Origin: CAZFJG01 sp964410915
Lineage (GTDB): Bacteria > Synergistota > Synergistia > Synergistales > JAFGMB01
Length of the DNA: 64,000 bases
Direction: 5' to 3'
NCBI GenBank assembly: GCA_964410915.1
Contig: CAYPIU010000002.1
Span: 88,739 to 152,738 of the forward strand
In this document: piece by piece, positions 34,196 through 43,289 of the stretch
Position numbering within the stretch: the stretch's first letter is position 1
Layout of the letters: each line of letters starts with the position of its first letter
Program-made: the position numbers and the translations under genes
The notes under the pieces: generated by a model
The model's input: only the letters and a program-made list of their open reading frames with translations
Databases searched by the model: none
Told to the model about the DNA's origin: nothing

Positions 34196-35209
34196 CTATT
34201 TGGCCTCCAATACACTTTCTATTTCTAGAATTCTGCTTTCATCAGCAACCCAATCTTTCCAGACTTCAGGATACTCATTGAGGTACCAGATGGCGGCTTC
34301 TTCAGGACCAACATCGTTGGTTTTCATATATGCAAGGGACTTGTTCATCTGCGCAATGGTTGTCATATATCTATCAAAGAATCCTGTTACTTCAGAGTAT
34401 TCCCTTGAAAATTCACCGTTAAGAACTACATAGCATATGAGCTCTTTTGTTCCACAACCGTAATTTTCTTCCCAGACTTCTTCATCATAAGGAGGTTCTT
34501 CAAGAAGTATCATATCGTACATCCCCATAATAGTAGTTGGTTCCCAGCCATAAGCAAGAATTGGCTCACCTTTTTCGTAAGCTGCCGATATGGCTGCAGC
34601 AAGGGATGCCTGGGATCCAGGATTAAAGGACTCCATGACTTCATCCAGACCATATGCCTTGATCTTCTCTTTATTAATTGTATGAGCAACCCATCCTGAT
34701 GGCCCATTGTAAAGTCTTCCTTTCCCTGGTTCATTCTTCTCTTCAAACAACTTCCAGTATTTCTTCAGATCAAAAACACTCTTGAGATCAGGAGCAAAAG
34801 GTTTAATACCTCTTGATTTATCACCCTTGATCACATAGTCAGGTACATACCAGCCTTGAGGTGCATCTTCAAAGACCTTTCCAGAATTATGGATAATATC
34901 GGTATTACCTACCTTGGTCCACCAGTCATGGAAGTTTTCAATCCAGCATTCCATTATTACATCAATATCTCCTCTTTCGAGTCCAAGAAGACCCGGCATC
35001 GATTCAGCAAAAAGGTATTCAGGTTCCATATCGTAAGCATTTTCAAGAATAAAACCTGCGATACGGTTCTGAACCTGCACACTCTCCCAGCTGAAATCAA
35101 CCATGGTTATGGATGAGGCATGAGATGTAGAAACAGGAATAAGGATCAAACCTAACAAAGAAACAACTATCAACATTTTTTTAAATTTCATAAAATTACC
35201 TGATTTCAT
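34196..35209 (-). CDS. proX: Glycine betaine-binding protein (ProX/OpuAC)
   Basis: From the ATG at 35209 (AAGGAG upstream) the product has 337 residues. A signal peptide of about 30 residues ends near HASS. The rest is an OpuAC solute-binding domain with several aromatic residues (DFSWESVQVQ, ECWIENFHDWW, GPSGWVAH) that form the Trp cage for quaternary ammonium ligands. A longer frame to 35248 adds 13 residues before the membrane segment. The gene heads the operon with the ATPase starting 5 bases after the stop. Confidence 0.93.
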   Translation of the reverse strand: MKSGNFMKFKKMLIVVSLLGLILIPVSTSHASSITMVDFSWESVQVQNRIAGFILENAYDMEPEYLFAESMPGLLGLERGDIDVIMECWIENFHDWWTKVGNTDIIHNSGKVFEDAPQGWYVPDYVIKGDKSRGIKPFAPDLKSVFDLKKYWKLFEEKNEPGKGRLYNGPSGWVAHTINKEKIKAYGLDEVMESFNPGSQASLAAAISAAYEKGEPILAYGWEPTTIMGMYDMILLEEPPYDEEVWEENYGCGTKELICYVVLNGEFSREYSEVTGFFDRYMTTIAQMNKSLAYMKTNDVGPEEAAIWYLNEYPEVWKDWVADESRILEIESVLEAK

Positions 35210-35426
35210 ATTAAACTCCTTTTTGATAACTAATTTTGGGTTTGTCATATCGACCCTGATTAAAATTTACAATAAGACTTGCACTCTAACTTCAACACGA
35301 AAGTTCTCATGGAGTTAAAGCATGTAAATCAACTGACTAACATATTCTATCTGAAAATAATCTGGAAATGATTAAAAACATACCACCAAATATCACAAGG
35401 GCTCGCAATATAATATAAACTTGCGA

Positions 35427-35732
35427 TCATTTCAATCTGTTTTCAAGTTTTTTTACTTTCTCTTCAAGATTGAAAATACGTTCTTCCAACTCTATATGAT
35501 ATTGCTGTAATTTTGTTAAAATATTGGATGGTACCTGTTGATCCTCGCGGGCTGCTATTACCTTTTGACGAACCAGTGGATTTCGATAAAGAGTGGAACG
35601 GGCAACTCCAAGTCTTTGAGATATGATCTTAAAGTCAATTTTTTCTCCCGTTTCATGAAGATCTGAAAGAACATTCTCGACCTTTTGAAGAAGTTCTTTC
35701 TTTTCCTTTTTAGTAGTCTGTTTATCAGACAG
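35427..35732 (-). CDS. Small HTH protein with CTG start (DUF6262/TnpC-like)
   Basis: An open frame of 101 codons runs from CTG 35732 to TGA 35427; TAA lies just before the CTG, and no ATG, GTG or TTG occurs early in the frame. The product begins xSDKQTTKKEKKELL, has a helix-turn-helix (IISQRLGVARSTLYRNPLVRQ, residues 36-56) and ends in a coiled coil (about 76-101). The HTH resembles the Tn554 TnpC/DUF6262 family. A sigma-70 promoter matching TTGACA-17-TAGTAT and an AGAGAGG ribosome site about 10 nt before CTG support expression. Alternatively the start codon is mutated. Confidence 0.7.
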   Translation of the reverse strand: MSDKQTTKKEKKELLQKVENVLSDLHETGEKIDFKIISQRLGVARSTLYRNPLVRQKVIAAREDQQVPSNILTKLQQYHIELEERIFNLEEKVKKLENRLK

Positions 35733-35765
35733 TTATGAAACACCTCTCTTTCGCTTCATATACGC

Positions 35766-35782
35766 TACATAAGACGCATGTA
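35766..35782. promoter_or_regulatory. Inverted repeat at the HTH gene start site
   Basis: TACAT-7-ATGTA lies immediately downstream of the -10 box of the small HTH gene, where an autoregulatory operator would sit. Confidence 0.4.
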
Positions 35783-35811
35783 ATACTAACATAGAGAAAT
35801 CTAAGTGTCAA
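35783..35811 (-). promoter_or_regulatory. Promoter of the CTG-start HTH gene
   Basis: TTGACA (35811-35806), a 17-bp spacer and TAGTAT (35788-35783) lie on the minus strand, leading to a leader of about 44 nt. Confidence 0.8.
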
Positions 35812-35899
35812 TCTAAATACTTTTTGTAGTCTAATCCGGGCATAGTTACAATCGTACTATTTCAGGCAGTTATAATATTATGTTAAGGAGGAAAAGTTT

Positions 35900-36601
35900 A
35901 TGACAGAAACAATCAATAAACCTGCAAAGATATATGAACTTGTAGTAGAAAAAATAAAAGTTCTGATTTCAAACGGTGACCTTAACCAGGGAGATCCCAT
36001 TCCCCCCGAACGTCAATTGATAGAAGAATTCGGGGTTAGCAGAAGTTCTTTACGAGAAGCCTTTAAAGTTCTTGAATCTCTGGGGCTGATAGAAAGCATT
36101 CCTGGAAAGGGACGTTTCGTAAGAAAAGCAAGGAAGACAGATTGTTTTACATCAAATGTCCAGCTTGAGGATGAAGCAATATTAGAACTGGTTGAAGCAC
36201 GAAAGATAATTGAACCTCTTATAGCTTCTGAGGCAGCCAAACATGCTTCACCAGGAGATATGGCAAGGATCAGACGGTTACTCAATACAACTGCAGAAGA
36301 TGTGGAATCACTGCAACACAGAGCCGAATGCGATTATTCCTTTCACCTGTTACTTGCCGAAGCAGCTCATAACTTTGTTTTTGTAAACATTATAAAAATG
36401 ACATTTAACCTTATAATGGCAACTCACCAGAGAATTTATACCCTACTGGACGATAAAGAGATATTCCTGAAAGAACATCAGGGATTATATGATTCTTTAA
36501 TCTCCCGAAACCCGGAAAAAGCAGCTCAACTAATGAGTTCACATGTAACAAGAGTCTATAAAACACTTCTTGATGCCCTTGCCTATGAGTCGGATCAATA
36601 A
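35900..36601 (+). CDS. GntR-family (FCD subgroup) regulator
   Basis: The 233-residue protein has an N-terminal GntR winged helix (residues 10-75, IPPERQLIEEFGVSRSSLREAFKVLE) and a C-terminal FCD helical ligand domain (about 95-225) with the conserved Asp and His metal-binding residues (for example AECDYSFHLLLAEA and HQGLYDSL). FCD members sense organic acids such as lactate, pyruvate or gluconate. It is divergent from the small HTH gene and convergent with wtpA. GGAGG precedes the ATG. Confidence 0.92.
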   Translation: MTETINKPAKIYELVVEKIKVLISNGDLNQGDPIPPERQLIEEFGVSRSSLREAFKVLESLGLIESIPGKGRFVRKARKTDCFTSNVQLEDEAILELVEARKIIEPLIASEAAKHASPGDMARIRRLLNTTAEDVESLQHRAECDYSFHLLLAEAAHNFVFVNIIKMTFNLIMATHQRIYTLLDDKEIFLKEHQGLYDSLISRNPEKAAQLMSSHVTRVYKTLLDALAYESDQ

Positions 36602-36603
36602 AC

Positions 36604-36656
36604 CCAAGGGACCAGGCCCGAGATATAAAGATTTAATCTTCAGCCTGGTCCCTTGG
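36604..36656. terminator. Bidirectional terminator with 14-bp stem
   Basis: Perfect 14-bp arms (36604-36617 with 36643-36656) lie between converging gntR and wtpA. Confidence 0.8.
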
Positions 36657-36672
36657 AAAATATTAATAAAAC

Positions 36673-37632
36673 CTATTCTGAAAGAAAAGGCTTAAGATCT
36701 GCCGGAATTTCAGTTTCTGAACCTGCTGATGCTGGACCTACGATACCCTGCCCCATCTCTTTAAAAACCTTTAAGCCTCCTTCCTCAGACATGGCAAATT
36801 TCGCAAATTCCATTGCCAGTTCAGGGTTTGGAGCCTGTCTGGTGATTGTAAAACCGTATACTATGGGTGCTCCTGTAAGTGTTTTAGTTGTTCCGGGTTC
36901 TTTCCCTGCAACTACAACTTTAGCCTGGCTGTAATAATCCTCAAATTCAACATCTCTCAGATTTATCTCTGCTGGAAATTCCACAAAATCAAAACCATGC
37001 TGAACTGCAACAGATCTGTATTCAAAAGCATAATCAAGAACTCCGCTCTCAACCTGGGCAACAAGCTCTATAGCCTTGGGCCTGGTAAAATGCTTTTGAT
37101 CTTGTAAAGATCTTTCGTATAGTCCCTGTTCTCCATAATACTCTTCAGCAAGCTGAAGAACCATCATTGCCCTGTATCCACAGGGGTCAAGATCAGGTTC
37201 AGAATTTCCCCATGATACATCATCTTTCAGTAATATCCGATACCAGTTGTCACTGTTGATCTCATCAGCATAGAGAGATTCAGGACCATACATCAAGACA
37301 AGTTCATTTGTCGCGAACATAATATTCCAGTCCGCAAACTCCGGGCGGAGCATATTTTGTATTACATTATAATCTGCTGAAAAATACACATCACATTTTC
37401 CATCAAGTTCGATAATTTTCCTTGCAAGCTTGCGGCTCCCGCCAGCTTCTCTTTTTACATCGATATCAGGATGCAGTCGTTCAAAGGCCGTCTCGATCTC
37501 AGCCATAGGTTTGCTAAGGCTTCCTGCATGGAAAAGGATAATTTCCTTTTCTGCCGACGCAATTACCAGGGTAGGGCTCAGTAAAATCATCATTGCAACG
37601 ATCATTGCTTTAAAATAGTTTCTTTTGTTCAT
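36673..37632 (-). CDS. wtpA: Tungstate/molybdate-binding protein (WtpA)
   Basis: From the ATG at 37632 (GGAGG 8 nt upstream) the product has 319 residues. A signal peptide (about 1-24, with FKAMIVAMMILLSPTLVIAS) precedes an oxyanion-binding domain starting IILFHAGSLSKPM. The sequence, including GGSRKLARKI and FATNELVL, matches the WtpA/ModA group that binds tungstate and molybdate. Metal preference cannot be read from sequence. It is the last gene of wtpBCA. Confidence 0.92.
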   Translation of the reverse strand: MNKRNYFKAMIVAMMILLSPTLVIASAEKEIILFHAGSLSKPMAEIETAFERLHPDIDVKREAGGSRKLARKIIELDGKCDVYFSADYNVIQNMLRPEFADWNIMFATNELVLMYGPESLYADEINSDNWYRILLKDDVSWGNSEPDLDPCGYRAMMVLQLAEEYYGEQGLYERSLQDQKHFTRPKAIELVAQVESGVLDYAFEYRSVAVQHGFDFVEFPAEINLRDVEFEDYYSQAKVVVAGKEPGTTKTLTGAPIVYGFTITRQAPNPELAMEFAKFAMSEEGGLKVFKEMGQGIVGPASAGSETEIPADLKPFLSE

Positions 37633-37666
37633 TTTATGCACCTCCGCATTTGATAGATTTATAAAA

Positions 37667-38701
37667 CTAAAAGATATGAACGGCTTCCCTTTTTATGGAT
37701 AAATTAACATAGTCACCCACCTTAAGATTCATATCTATTATTCTTGATCCGGGAATATGACAAATAAGTTTTTCCGCCCCAAGTTGAACACGTATCTCGA
37801 ATATGAGACCTCTGCTTACCATTGACGTTATCGTTCCACGAAATAGATTAAAATGCCCGGCTATTGGCTTCTCCCTGCAAATACTGATATCCTCTGGCCT
37901 TATTCCAATGTATGCAGCATCGGCAAGGGAAATATTTTCTCTTGCCGACATGAAGGAAAGATGTTCGCTCCAGAATTGACTCTTTTTTGACGCAGTACAG
38001 GTAAAGACATTCTTCATTCCTACGAAGCCTGCCACACCTGGATCAGATGGATATCTGAAAACTTCCTGGACTTTCCCCACCTGATGGATCGATCCATCCT
38101 GAATAACGGCAACCCTGTCACCAAGGGCAAGAACCTCTCCAAAATCATGCGTTACCATAACAAAAGTTATCCCCTCTGAATGCAGTTTTCTCATGTAATC
38201 ATGAAGCTCATCCCTGAATGAAGGATCAAGAGCACTTAACGGTTCATCAAGGAGTACAAGGTCAGGATTTACTGCAAGAGCTCTTGCAAGTGCTACTCTT
38301 TGCTGTTCTCCCCCGGATAGAGTGGAAGGTTTTCTCTCGAGATATTTTTTTAGCTTTAGAATAGAAATGAGGTGGTCAATATAATGATCATTCTTTTGCG
38401 TTTTAAATCTCAATCCGTAAGTTATATTATCCAACACTGAAAGATGATGAAATAAAGCATAATCCTGATATACAAGCGAGATGTTCCTTTTTTCAGGCGG
38501 AAGTGAAGTTATATTTTCCCTGTCTACCCAGATGTTTCCCGAGCTGATATCCTGAAGACCTGCTATAGCCTCCAGCATAAGGGTTTTACCAGCTCCACTT
38601 GGCCCGACTATCATAAAGAACTCATTTGTGTGGATATCCAGATCAAGATCTTTAATGTTAAACCCTGGTACATCAATTGAAAGTCCCCGAATACTGATCA
38701 T
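37667..38701 (-). CDS. wtpC: Tungstate/molybdate ABC transporter ATP-binding protein (WtpC)
   Basis: Read from the ATG at 38701, which overlaps the wtpB stop (ATGA), the protein has 344 residues. Walker A GPSGAGKTLMLEAI, signature LSGGEQQRVALARAL and Walker B LVLLDEPLSALD are present, and a C-terminal TOBE (molybdate-binding-like) region follows from about 280. This matches WtpC/ModC. An upstream frame to 38722 is less likely because the coupling ATGA gives the natural start. Confidence 0.93.
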   Translation of the reverse strand: MISIRGLSIDVPGFNIKDLDLDIHTNEFFMIVGPSGAGKTLMLEAIAGLQDISSGNIWVDRENITSLPPEKRNISLVYQDYALFHHLSVLDNITYGLRFKTQKNDHYIDHLISILKLKKYLERKPSTLSGGEQQRVALARALAVNPDLVLLDEPLSALDPSFRDELHDYMRKLHSEGITFVMVTHDFGEVLALGDRVAVIQDGSIHQVGKVQEVFRYPSDPGVAGFVGMKNVFTCTASKKSQFWSEHLSFMSARENISLADAAYIGIRPEDISICREKPIAGHFNLFRGTITSMVSRGLIFEIRVQLGAEKLICHIPGSRIIDMNLKVGDYVNLSIKREAVHIF

Positions 38702-39507
38702 CGTTTTCTGCCCCTTTTCCAACTGATCTGCTTTCCCTCAGCCAGCAGTCTGAGGATAATGAACATGAAAAGACAGATGGTGATCAGTTGGACTGCTATG
38801 GGTGTTGAGTATTTCAGTCCAAAAGTGGCAAACCTGTCATAGATCAATGTAGGTGCTACCATAGGATGATAAGAAATGATTATCACTGCTCCAAATTCAC
38901 TGACAGCCCGTGCCCAGCTCATTATTAAACCTGAATAGATTCCCTTTTTTGCAAGCGGAAGAGAAATATTAAAAAAAGTATAGGGCATTGATGCCCCAAG
39001 AAGACGACTTACATTCTCAATCCTTGGAGAGACAGCTGAAAAGGCATCTCTTGCAGAATCAACGTAGAAAGGGATACTCACAAATATACAGGCTAAAACA
39101 ATACCAAGTGAACTATTGACTGGCTGAAGCCCTAAAGAAACAAGAAAGGAACCTATTGCTGATTTGGGAGATATCACCATAAGAACTGCTATTCCGGCAA
39201 CAGTATGAGGGACCATTATAGGAACATCGATCAAAGCTTCAAGGAAAGATTTTCCCTTGAAGTCATGCCTTGCAAGGGTGAATGCAAGAGGAGTCCCAAA
39301 CAAAGCTATTACAGCAGTGGATGCCGCAGCAGTCCATATACTTCTCCATAGAACAGAGACAACCTCTGAGTCCATGATAGTATCAAAAGCAATACCGGGA
39401 TCAACTCTTAAATACAAACCAGCCAGGGGAATTATAATATAGGCTACAAGAAACGACCCCATAAGTACCGAAAACCAGCTGTTTCTGAAACTTCTGCTTA
39501 CGTACAT
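38698..39507 (-). CDS. wtpB: Tungstate/molybdate ABC permease (WtpB)
   Basis: The 269-residue permease has about six membrane helices and the EAA-type loop (ENVSRLLGASMPYTFFNISLPLAKK near 175). It matches WtpB/ModB. I use the ATG at 39507; a TTG at 39525 is possible but has no better ribosome site. It heads the operon, downstream of a structured leader on the same strand that is probably a molybdenum or tungsten cofactor riboswitch. Confidence 0.92.
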   Translation of the reverse strand: MYVSRSFRNSWFSVLMGSFLVAYIIIPLAGLYLRVDPGIAFDTIMDSEVVSVLWRSIWTAAASTAVIALFGTPLAFTLARHDFKGKSFLEALIDVPIMVPHTVAGIAVLMVISPKSAIGSFLVSLGLQPVNSSLGIVLACIFVSIPFYVDSARDAFSAVSPRIENVSRLLGASMPYTFFNISLPLAKKGIYSGLIMSWARAVSEFGAVIIISYHPMVAPTLIYDRFATFGLKYSTPIAVQLITICLFMFIILRLLAEGKQISWKRGRKR

Positions 39508-39596
39508 ATTATATTCACCAGACAATCACAGCAAAATAAAGTAGTTCAACCCGGATTTTTAACAGGATTCTTAGAAAACAGTGACCCCCAGGCTTC

Positions 39597-39750
39597 ATAA
39601 AAATATGCCATCCCCAATACATGGAAATGGCATCCTTAACTGATAGCCAACTCTCCTTTCCAAGTACCGGGAGGAATTCCTGTTTCCAGAAAAACCCTAT
39701 CGTCCCTTGAACATAGAATTTATCCTTAGCTCTGAGGGCTCGGAGACAAT
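39597..39750 (-). ncRNA. Probable molybdenum/tungsten cofactor (Moco/Tuco) riboswitch
   Basis: The 300-base leader before wtpB contains, on the minus strand, CTCCGAGCC, AAGGGACG, GGAAAC, then CTCC...GGAG around CGGTACTTGGAAA, and finally a 7-bp stem (39605-39611 with 39627-39633, extended by CC/GG) followed by ATTTTTA. The order and wording look like the Moco RNA motif (Rfam RF01055), and such riboswitches precede molybdate and tungstate uptake genes. The last hairpin plus T run may be the terminator that the ligand controls. I could not run a covariance search. Confidence 0.65.
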
Positions 39751-39764
39751 ATTTAATTAAGAGA

Positions 39765-39793
39765 ACAATACCAGATCAATAAAAATAATTCAA
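39765..39793 (-). promoter_or_regulatory. wtpBCA promoter
   Basis: TTGAAT (39793-39788), a 17-bp spacer and TATTGT (39770-39765) lie just upstream of the probable riboswitch, so transcription would start at its 5' end. Confidence 0.5.
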
Positions 39794-39806
39794 TAAAATA
39801 ATATTT

Positions 39807-40748
39807 TCAACTTATACCAAGAATGAAGGTCCATACCGGGATAGATAATACTGAAAGCAGTGTGCTTGTAGTTATTACTTCAGACGCATATGAACTGTCC
39901 ATCTCCATTCCCTGTGCTACCGAGAATGTGTTTACAGCAACAGGCATTGCACATATAAGGATAACAGTATTCATCATTATTCCATCAACTCTCCAGACCA
40001 GAAAAGCACACCACATAACCAAAGGAGATACAAATAATTTGAACAAAGCATCAAACCAGGTCTCTTTAAATGCTTTAAAAAGTCTACTGTGGTTGAAAGA
40101 CGCGCCAATTGCAAGCAGAGCCATCCCGCTTGCTGTTTTTGCGAGAATGCCCAAAAACTGATCAAGAAATGGCGGTATATTACACAACCCAGCCATAGAG
40201 ACGCATAGCCCTGCAACAACCGATATAATTATGGGATTTTTCATAAGATTAACCAATGTTCTGAACAGACCTTCAATGGAAAGTCTCCCCGTCTGCGCTA
40301 ACTGTGCAATTCCTATTGACATTACATGGTACCCTACCATGCCTACGGCCAGGTAAATACTTACCGCCTCGACTCCCGGATCACCAATCAGAAGACTTAC
40401 AACAGGTAAACCCATGAATATATTGTTAGCTCTTATTGATGAAAGGACAGATACAGGTACCCTGTCTTCATGGAAACCAACTAACTTTGTGCGGATAATT
40501 CCCAATCCCCAGGCAAGTAATGGTGTAAAGATAAATGCCAGATAAAGGGATTTAAACAAAGACATTTGCGAAATACTGTTTATATCACATCTAAGCATCA
40601 TCCTGAAAAGCAATGCCGGTATTGCTACCCAGTAAATGATAAGATTAAGTTTATAAATAAAGTCATTGTTCATTATATCTTTCACCTTGAGAAACCAGCC
40701 CAGGAGCATTATCATAAATATAGGCATTATACTTATTATTGCCTGCAT
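39807..40748 (-). CDS. AEC-family (auxin efflux carrier-like) transporter
   Basis: From the ATG at 40748 (GAGGTGA upstream) the protein has 313 residues and about ten membrane helices in the two-bundle pattern of the AEC family. Bacterial members export or import organic acids such as malate or malonate. The frame is open to 40901, but the first 51 residues overlap the phosphomannomutase start region. The substrate is not known from the sequence. It is divergent from the phosphomannomutase gene. Confidence 0.87.
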   Translation of the reverse strand: MQAIISIMPIFMIMLLGWFLKVKDIMNNDFIYKLNLIIYWVAIPALLFRMMLRCDINSISQMSLFKSLYLAFIFTPLLAWGLGIIRTKLVGFHEDRVPVSVLSSIRANNIFMGLPVVSLLIGDPGVEAVSIYLAVGMVGYHVMSIGIAQLAQTGRLSIEGLFRTLVNLMKNPIIISVVAGLCVSMAGLCNIPPFLDQFLGILAKTASGMALLAIGASFNHSRLFKAFKETWFDALFKLFVSPLVMWCAFLVWRVDGIMMNTVILICAMPVAVNTFSVAQGMEMDSSYASEVITTSTLLSVLSIPVWTFILGIS

Positions 40749-40821
40749 ATATACGTCACCTCTCGAATTATCATAACCGTGCAATTCTAACATAATGCAC
40801 GAAACAGAAGGAGTGAAAAAC

Positions 40822-42204
40822 ATGAACGTTCCGTCAAATATTTTCAGGGAATATGATATAAGAGGCATAGCGGACACTGAATTGAACAGTTCAGTTGTCA
40901 CAATGATAGGTAAAGCTTTCGGTACCTATCTCAGGGAAAAGGGCGTGGCGAAGGTCTCTATAGGTGGCGATGTAAGATTCTCTACCGAAAGGATCAAGCA
41001 AGACATGATCTCCGGTATTACCTTTGCCGGAATAAATGTTTTTGACATAGGAACAGTAACTTCACCAATTTTATACTGGTCTCTCTTTCATCTGGAACTT
41101 GAAGGCGGTGTAATGATAACAGGAAGCCACAACCCGAAAGACATGAATGGATTAAAACTGGCATACGGTAAAACAACCCTTTATGGCGAAGAGATCCAGA
41201 AGATACTTCAAATGATCCAGCAGGACAGATCTTTCGAGGCTGAAACTCCGGGAACAGTAACAACAATGGACATTTCTTCTGAATATATTGAAATGCTGAC
41301 CTCAAAGATAGATCTTGGCCCACGCAAATTGAAAGTAGCAGTAGATGCAGGAAATGGAACAGCTGGAATATATATTCAAGAATTTCTTAAAAACATTGGA
41401 TGTAAAGTTTTTCCACTTTATTGTGAACCTGACGGAAACTTTCCGAACCACCACCCTGACCCGATAAAAAGGGAGAACCTGGCAGATCTGATAAAAGAGG
41501 TTAAGCATAGGGGGGCAGATCTGGGTATAGCCTTTGATGGGGATTCAGACCGGCTGGGAGTAGTTGATGAAAATGGCAATGTAGTATGGGGTGATATGTT
41601 AATGGCCCTTTACTGGAGAGAAATACTCCCTTCAAATCCTGGTGCTGTAGCAATTATCGAAGTTAAATGCTCACAGGCCCTTGAGGATGAGATCCTTAAA
41701 CTTGGTGGGAAACCATATTATTACAAGGCCGGGCACTCGCTTATTAAAGCTAAAATGAAAGAAATGAATTCATTATTTTCAGGAGAACTTTCAGGACATA
41801 TGTTCTTTGCAGATGAGTTCTATGGTTTTGATGACGCCTTTTATGCGTCTGGAAGGCTTTTGAGAATTCTGTCAAACTCAACGGAAACTTTATCTGAAAT
41901 GCTATCTGATGTTCCTGTATATTATAGTACAGCAGAAATAAGAGTAGACTGTCCTGATGATAAAAAGTTCGACGTCATAGAAAAGATAAAGTCAGATGCC
42001 CTTAAGGATCATGATGCCATAACTATTGACGGGGTAAGGATAATATATCCACAGGGATGGGGACTTGTAAGAGCATCAAATACCCAACCGGTCCTTGTAA
42101 CCAGATGCGAAGGCAGATCAAGGAAGATCCTTGAAACGATAACTGCTGATATGAAACAGAGGATGTTAAAAGCGGGCTTACCTGATTTTGAATGGACATA
42201 TTGA
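40822..42204 (+). CDS. Phosphomannomutase/phosphoglucomutase
   Basis: Read from the ATG at 40822 (AGAAGGAG upstream), the protein has 460 residues. The catalytic serine loop is TGSHNPKDMNG near residue 100, the Mg2+ loop DGDSDRLG near 244, the sugar-binding GELSGH near 325 and the phosphate loop RASNTQPVLVTR near 422. This is the alpha-D-phosphohexomutase family, PMM/PGM subgroup, which makes mannose-1-P and glucose-1-P for envelope sugars. Specificity is not readable. A strong terminator follows. Confidence 0.95.
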   Translation: MNVPSNIFREYDIRGIADTELNSSVVTMIGKAFGTYLREKGVAKVSIGGDVRFSTERIKQDMISGITFAGINVFDIGTVTSPILYWSLFHLELEGGVMITGSHNPKDMNGLKLAYGKTTLYGEEIQKILQMIQQDRSFEAETPGTVTTMDISSEYIEMLTSKIDLGPRKLKVAVDAGNGTAGIYIQEFLKNIGCKVFPLYCEPDGNFPNHHPDPIKRENLADLIKEVKHRGADLGIAFDGDSDRLGVVDENGNVVWGDMLMALYWREILPSNPGAVAIIEVKCSQALEDEILKLGGKPYYYKAGHSLIKAKMKEMNSLFSGELSGHMFFADEFYGFDDAFYASGRLLRILSNSTETLSEMLSDVPVYYSTAEIRVDCPDDKKFDVIEKIKSDALKDHDAITIDGVRIIYPQGWGLVRASNTQPVLVTRCEGRSRKILETITADMKQRMLKAGLPDFEWTY

Positions 42205-42213
42205 TCAGGACCA

Positions 42214-42256
42214 GATAAAAAAAGGCTGAAGCTTTAAGCTTCAGCCTTTTTTTATC
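42214..42256. terminator. Bidirectional terminator with 21-bp stem
   Basis: Perfect 21-bp arms (42214-42234 with 42236-42256) surround a single centre base; A and T runs end the stem. It overlaps the last codons of the converging MBL gene. Confidence 0.88.
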
Positions 42257-43137
42257 CAAAACATCTGACCATCCTCGATAAAATACTCAATGAACCCTTT
42301 TTCGAAAAGGTAGGTTATGTGAGCAGATACCGTTGCAAAATTAAGAACAAACTGGGTAGCATTGAGGCTGATATCAAGAATCCGACAAAGACCCGCAAGT
42401 ATCTTTTCCCTACCTGAGGGCTCAATACAGAGTTTGACTATCTTTTCTCCAATCGATTCAAGCGCATCCCTGTTAGTCTTTACAAGATGCTGGATATTTT
42501 TCGAAATTGATGCATGACATGGCACAAAGTAATCAGCATCGGAATTTTGCAGAAAAGAAAGAGTTCTGTAAGCAGATCCAACATCCAGTGTAACTATCAT
42601 CTTGTATTTTTGAATTATTTCCTCTGAAAATAGGCTGTCAGCAATGTAAAACACACCATCAGGAGTAAGTATTCCCACCATATTAATAAAATGCCCGGGA
42701 AGTGGGAATACTTCAATATCTGTACCTGGAATTATCCCTGAAGAAGAAATGACCCTGTTGACTTTGGACGGCGCTGCCCTCAAAAACTTTGATTCAAGAT
42801 CTTTAAAAGGAAATGCAGACCACAAAAGTAATGGCTCTAACCATGGGAAAGATATAATAGTACTTTCGATGGCTGAACCCCAGATTTCACAATTTGTCTT
42901 TTTCTGAATATATGCATTCCCGCCAATGTGATCTGCGTTGGAATGAGTATTAATAATAGCAGACAAATTCAGGCCTTCTCTGCTTAAAAGCCTGAAAAGG
43001 GCCCTGCCCGAAGAATCATCAGAACCTGTATCAATAAGGAAAACATCCGATCTATCTATATACAGCCCCATATTGACTCTTCCGGGTATAAAACAGCTTT
43101 TCCCGGAAATTCGCTCGATCTGATATTCCAAATCCAC
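42241..43137 (-). CDS. MBL-fold metallohydrolase
   Basis: The 298-residue protein has a metallo-beta-lactamase domain (about residues 15-200) with the metal motif THSNADHIGG near 65-74, in which Asn replaces the second His of HxHxDH, and PLPGHFINMVG near 140-150. The C-terminal 80 residues are helical and could be a dimer or winged helix domain. The GTG at 43137 is close to its GGGAGG, and a TTG two codons later is an alternative. It is convergent with the mutase. Substrate unknown. Confidence 0.8.
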   Translation of the reverse strand: MDLEYQIERISGKSCFIPGRVNMGLYIDRSDVFLIDTGSDDSSGRALFRLLSREGLNLSAIINTHSNADHIGGNAYIQKKTNCEIWGSAIESTIISFPWLEPLLLWSAFPFKDLESKFLRAAPSKVNRVISSSGIIPGTDIEVFPLPGHFINMVGILTPDGVFYIADSLFSEEIIQKYKMIVTLDVGSAYRTLSFLQNSDADYFVPCHASISKNIQHLVKTNRDALESIGEKIVKLCIEPSGREKILAGLCRILDISLNATQFVLNFATVSAHITYLFEKGFIEYFIEDGQMFWIKKG

Positions 43138-43206
43138 GACACCTCCCTGAGGAACTATTTTTACTATTTAGACTTTATGTAAATTAAACATAAAACCACA
43201 AATACT

Positions 43207-43215
43207 TGGTATAAT
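43207..43215 (+). promoter_or_regulatory. Extended -10 promoter of the 42-residue gene
   Basis: TGGTATAAT is an extended -10. The -35 region is poor. It precedes the small gene by about 75 bases. Confidence 0.45.
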
Positions 43216-43289
43216 TTCTCCATAAAGTTGGTCCGTACCATTATTGCAAAGATGTAAAAACTCTAATTTTATCCTTGGGAGGTACATAT

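Noticed and set aside
35558..35743. A 61-residue frame from GTG 35743
   Set aside because: It overlaps the better CTG-start HTH frame in another phase, has low-complexity Lys/Phe content and no domain.
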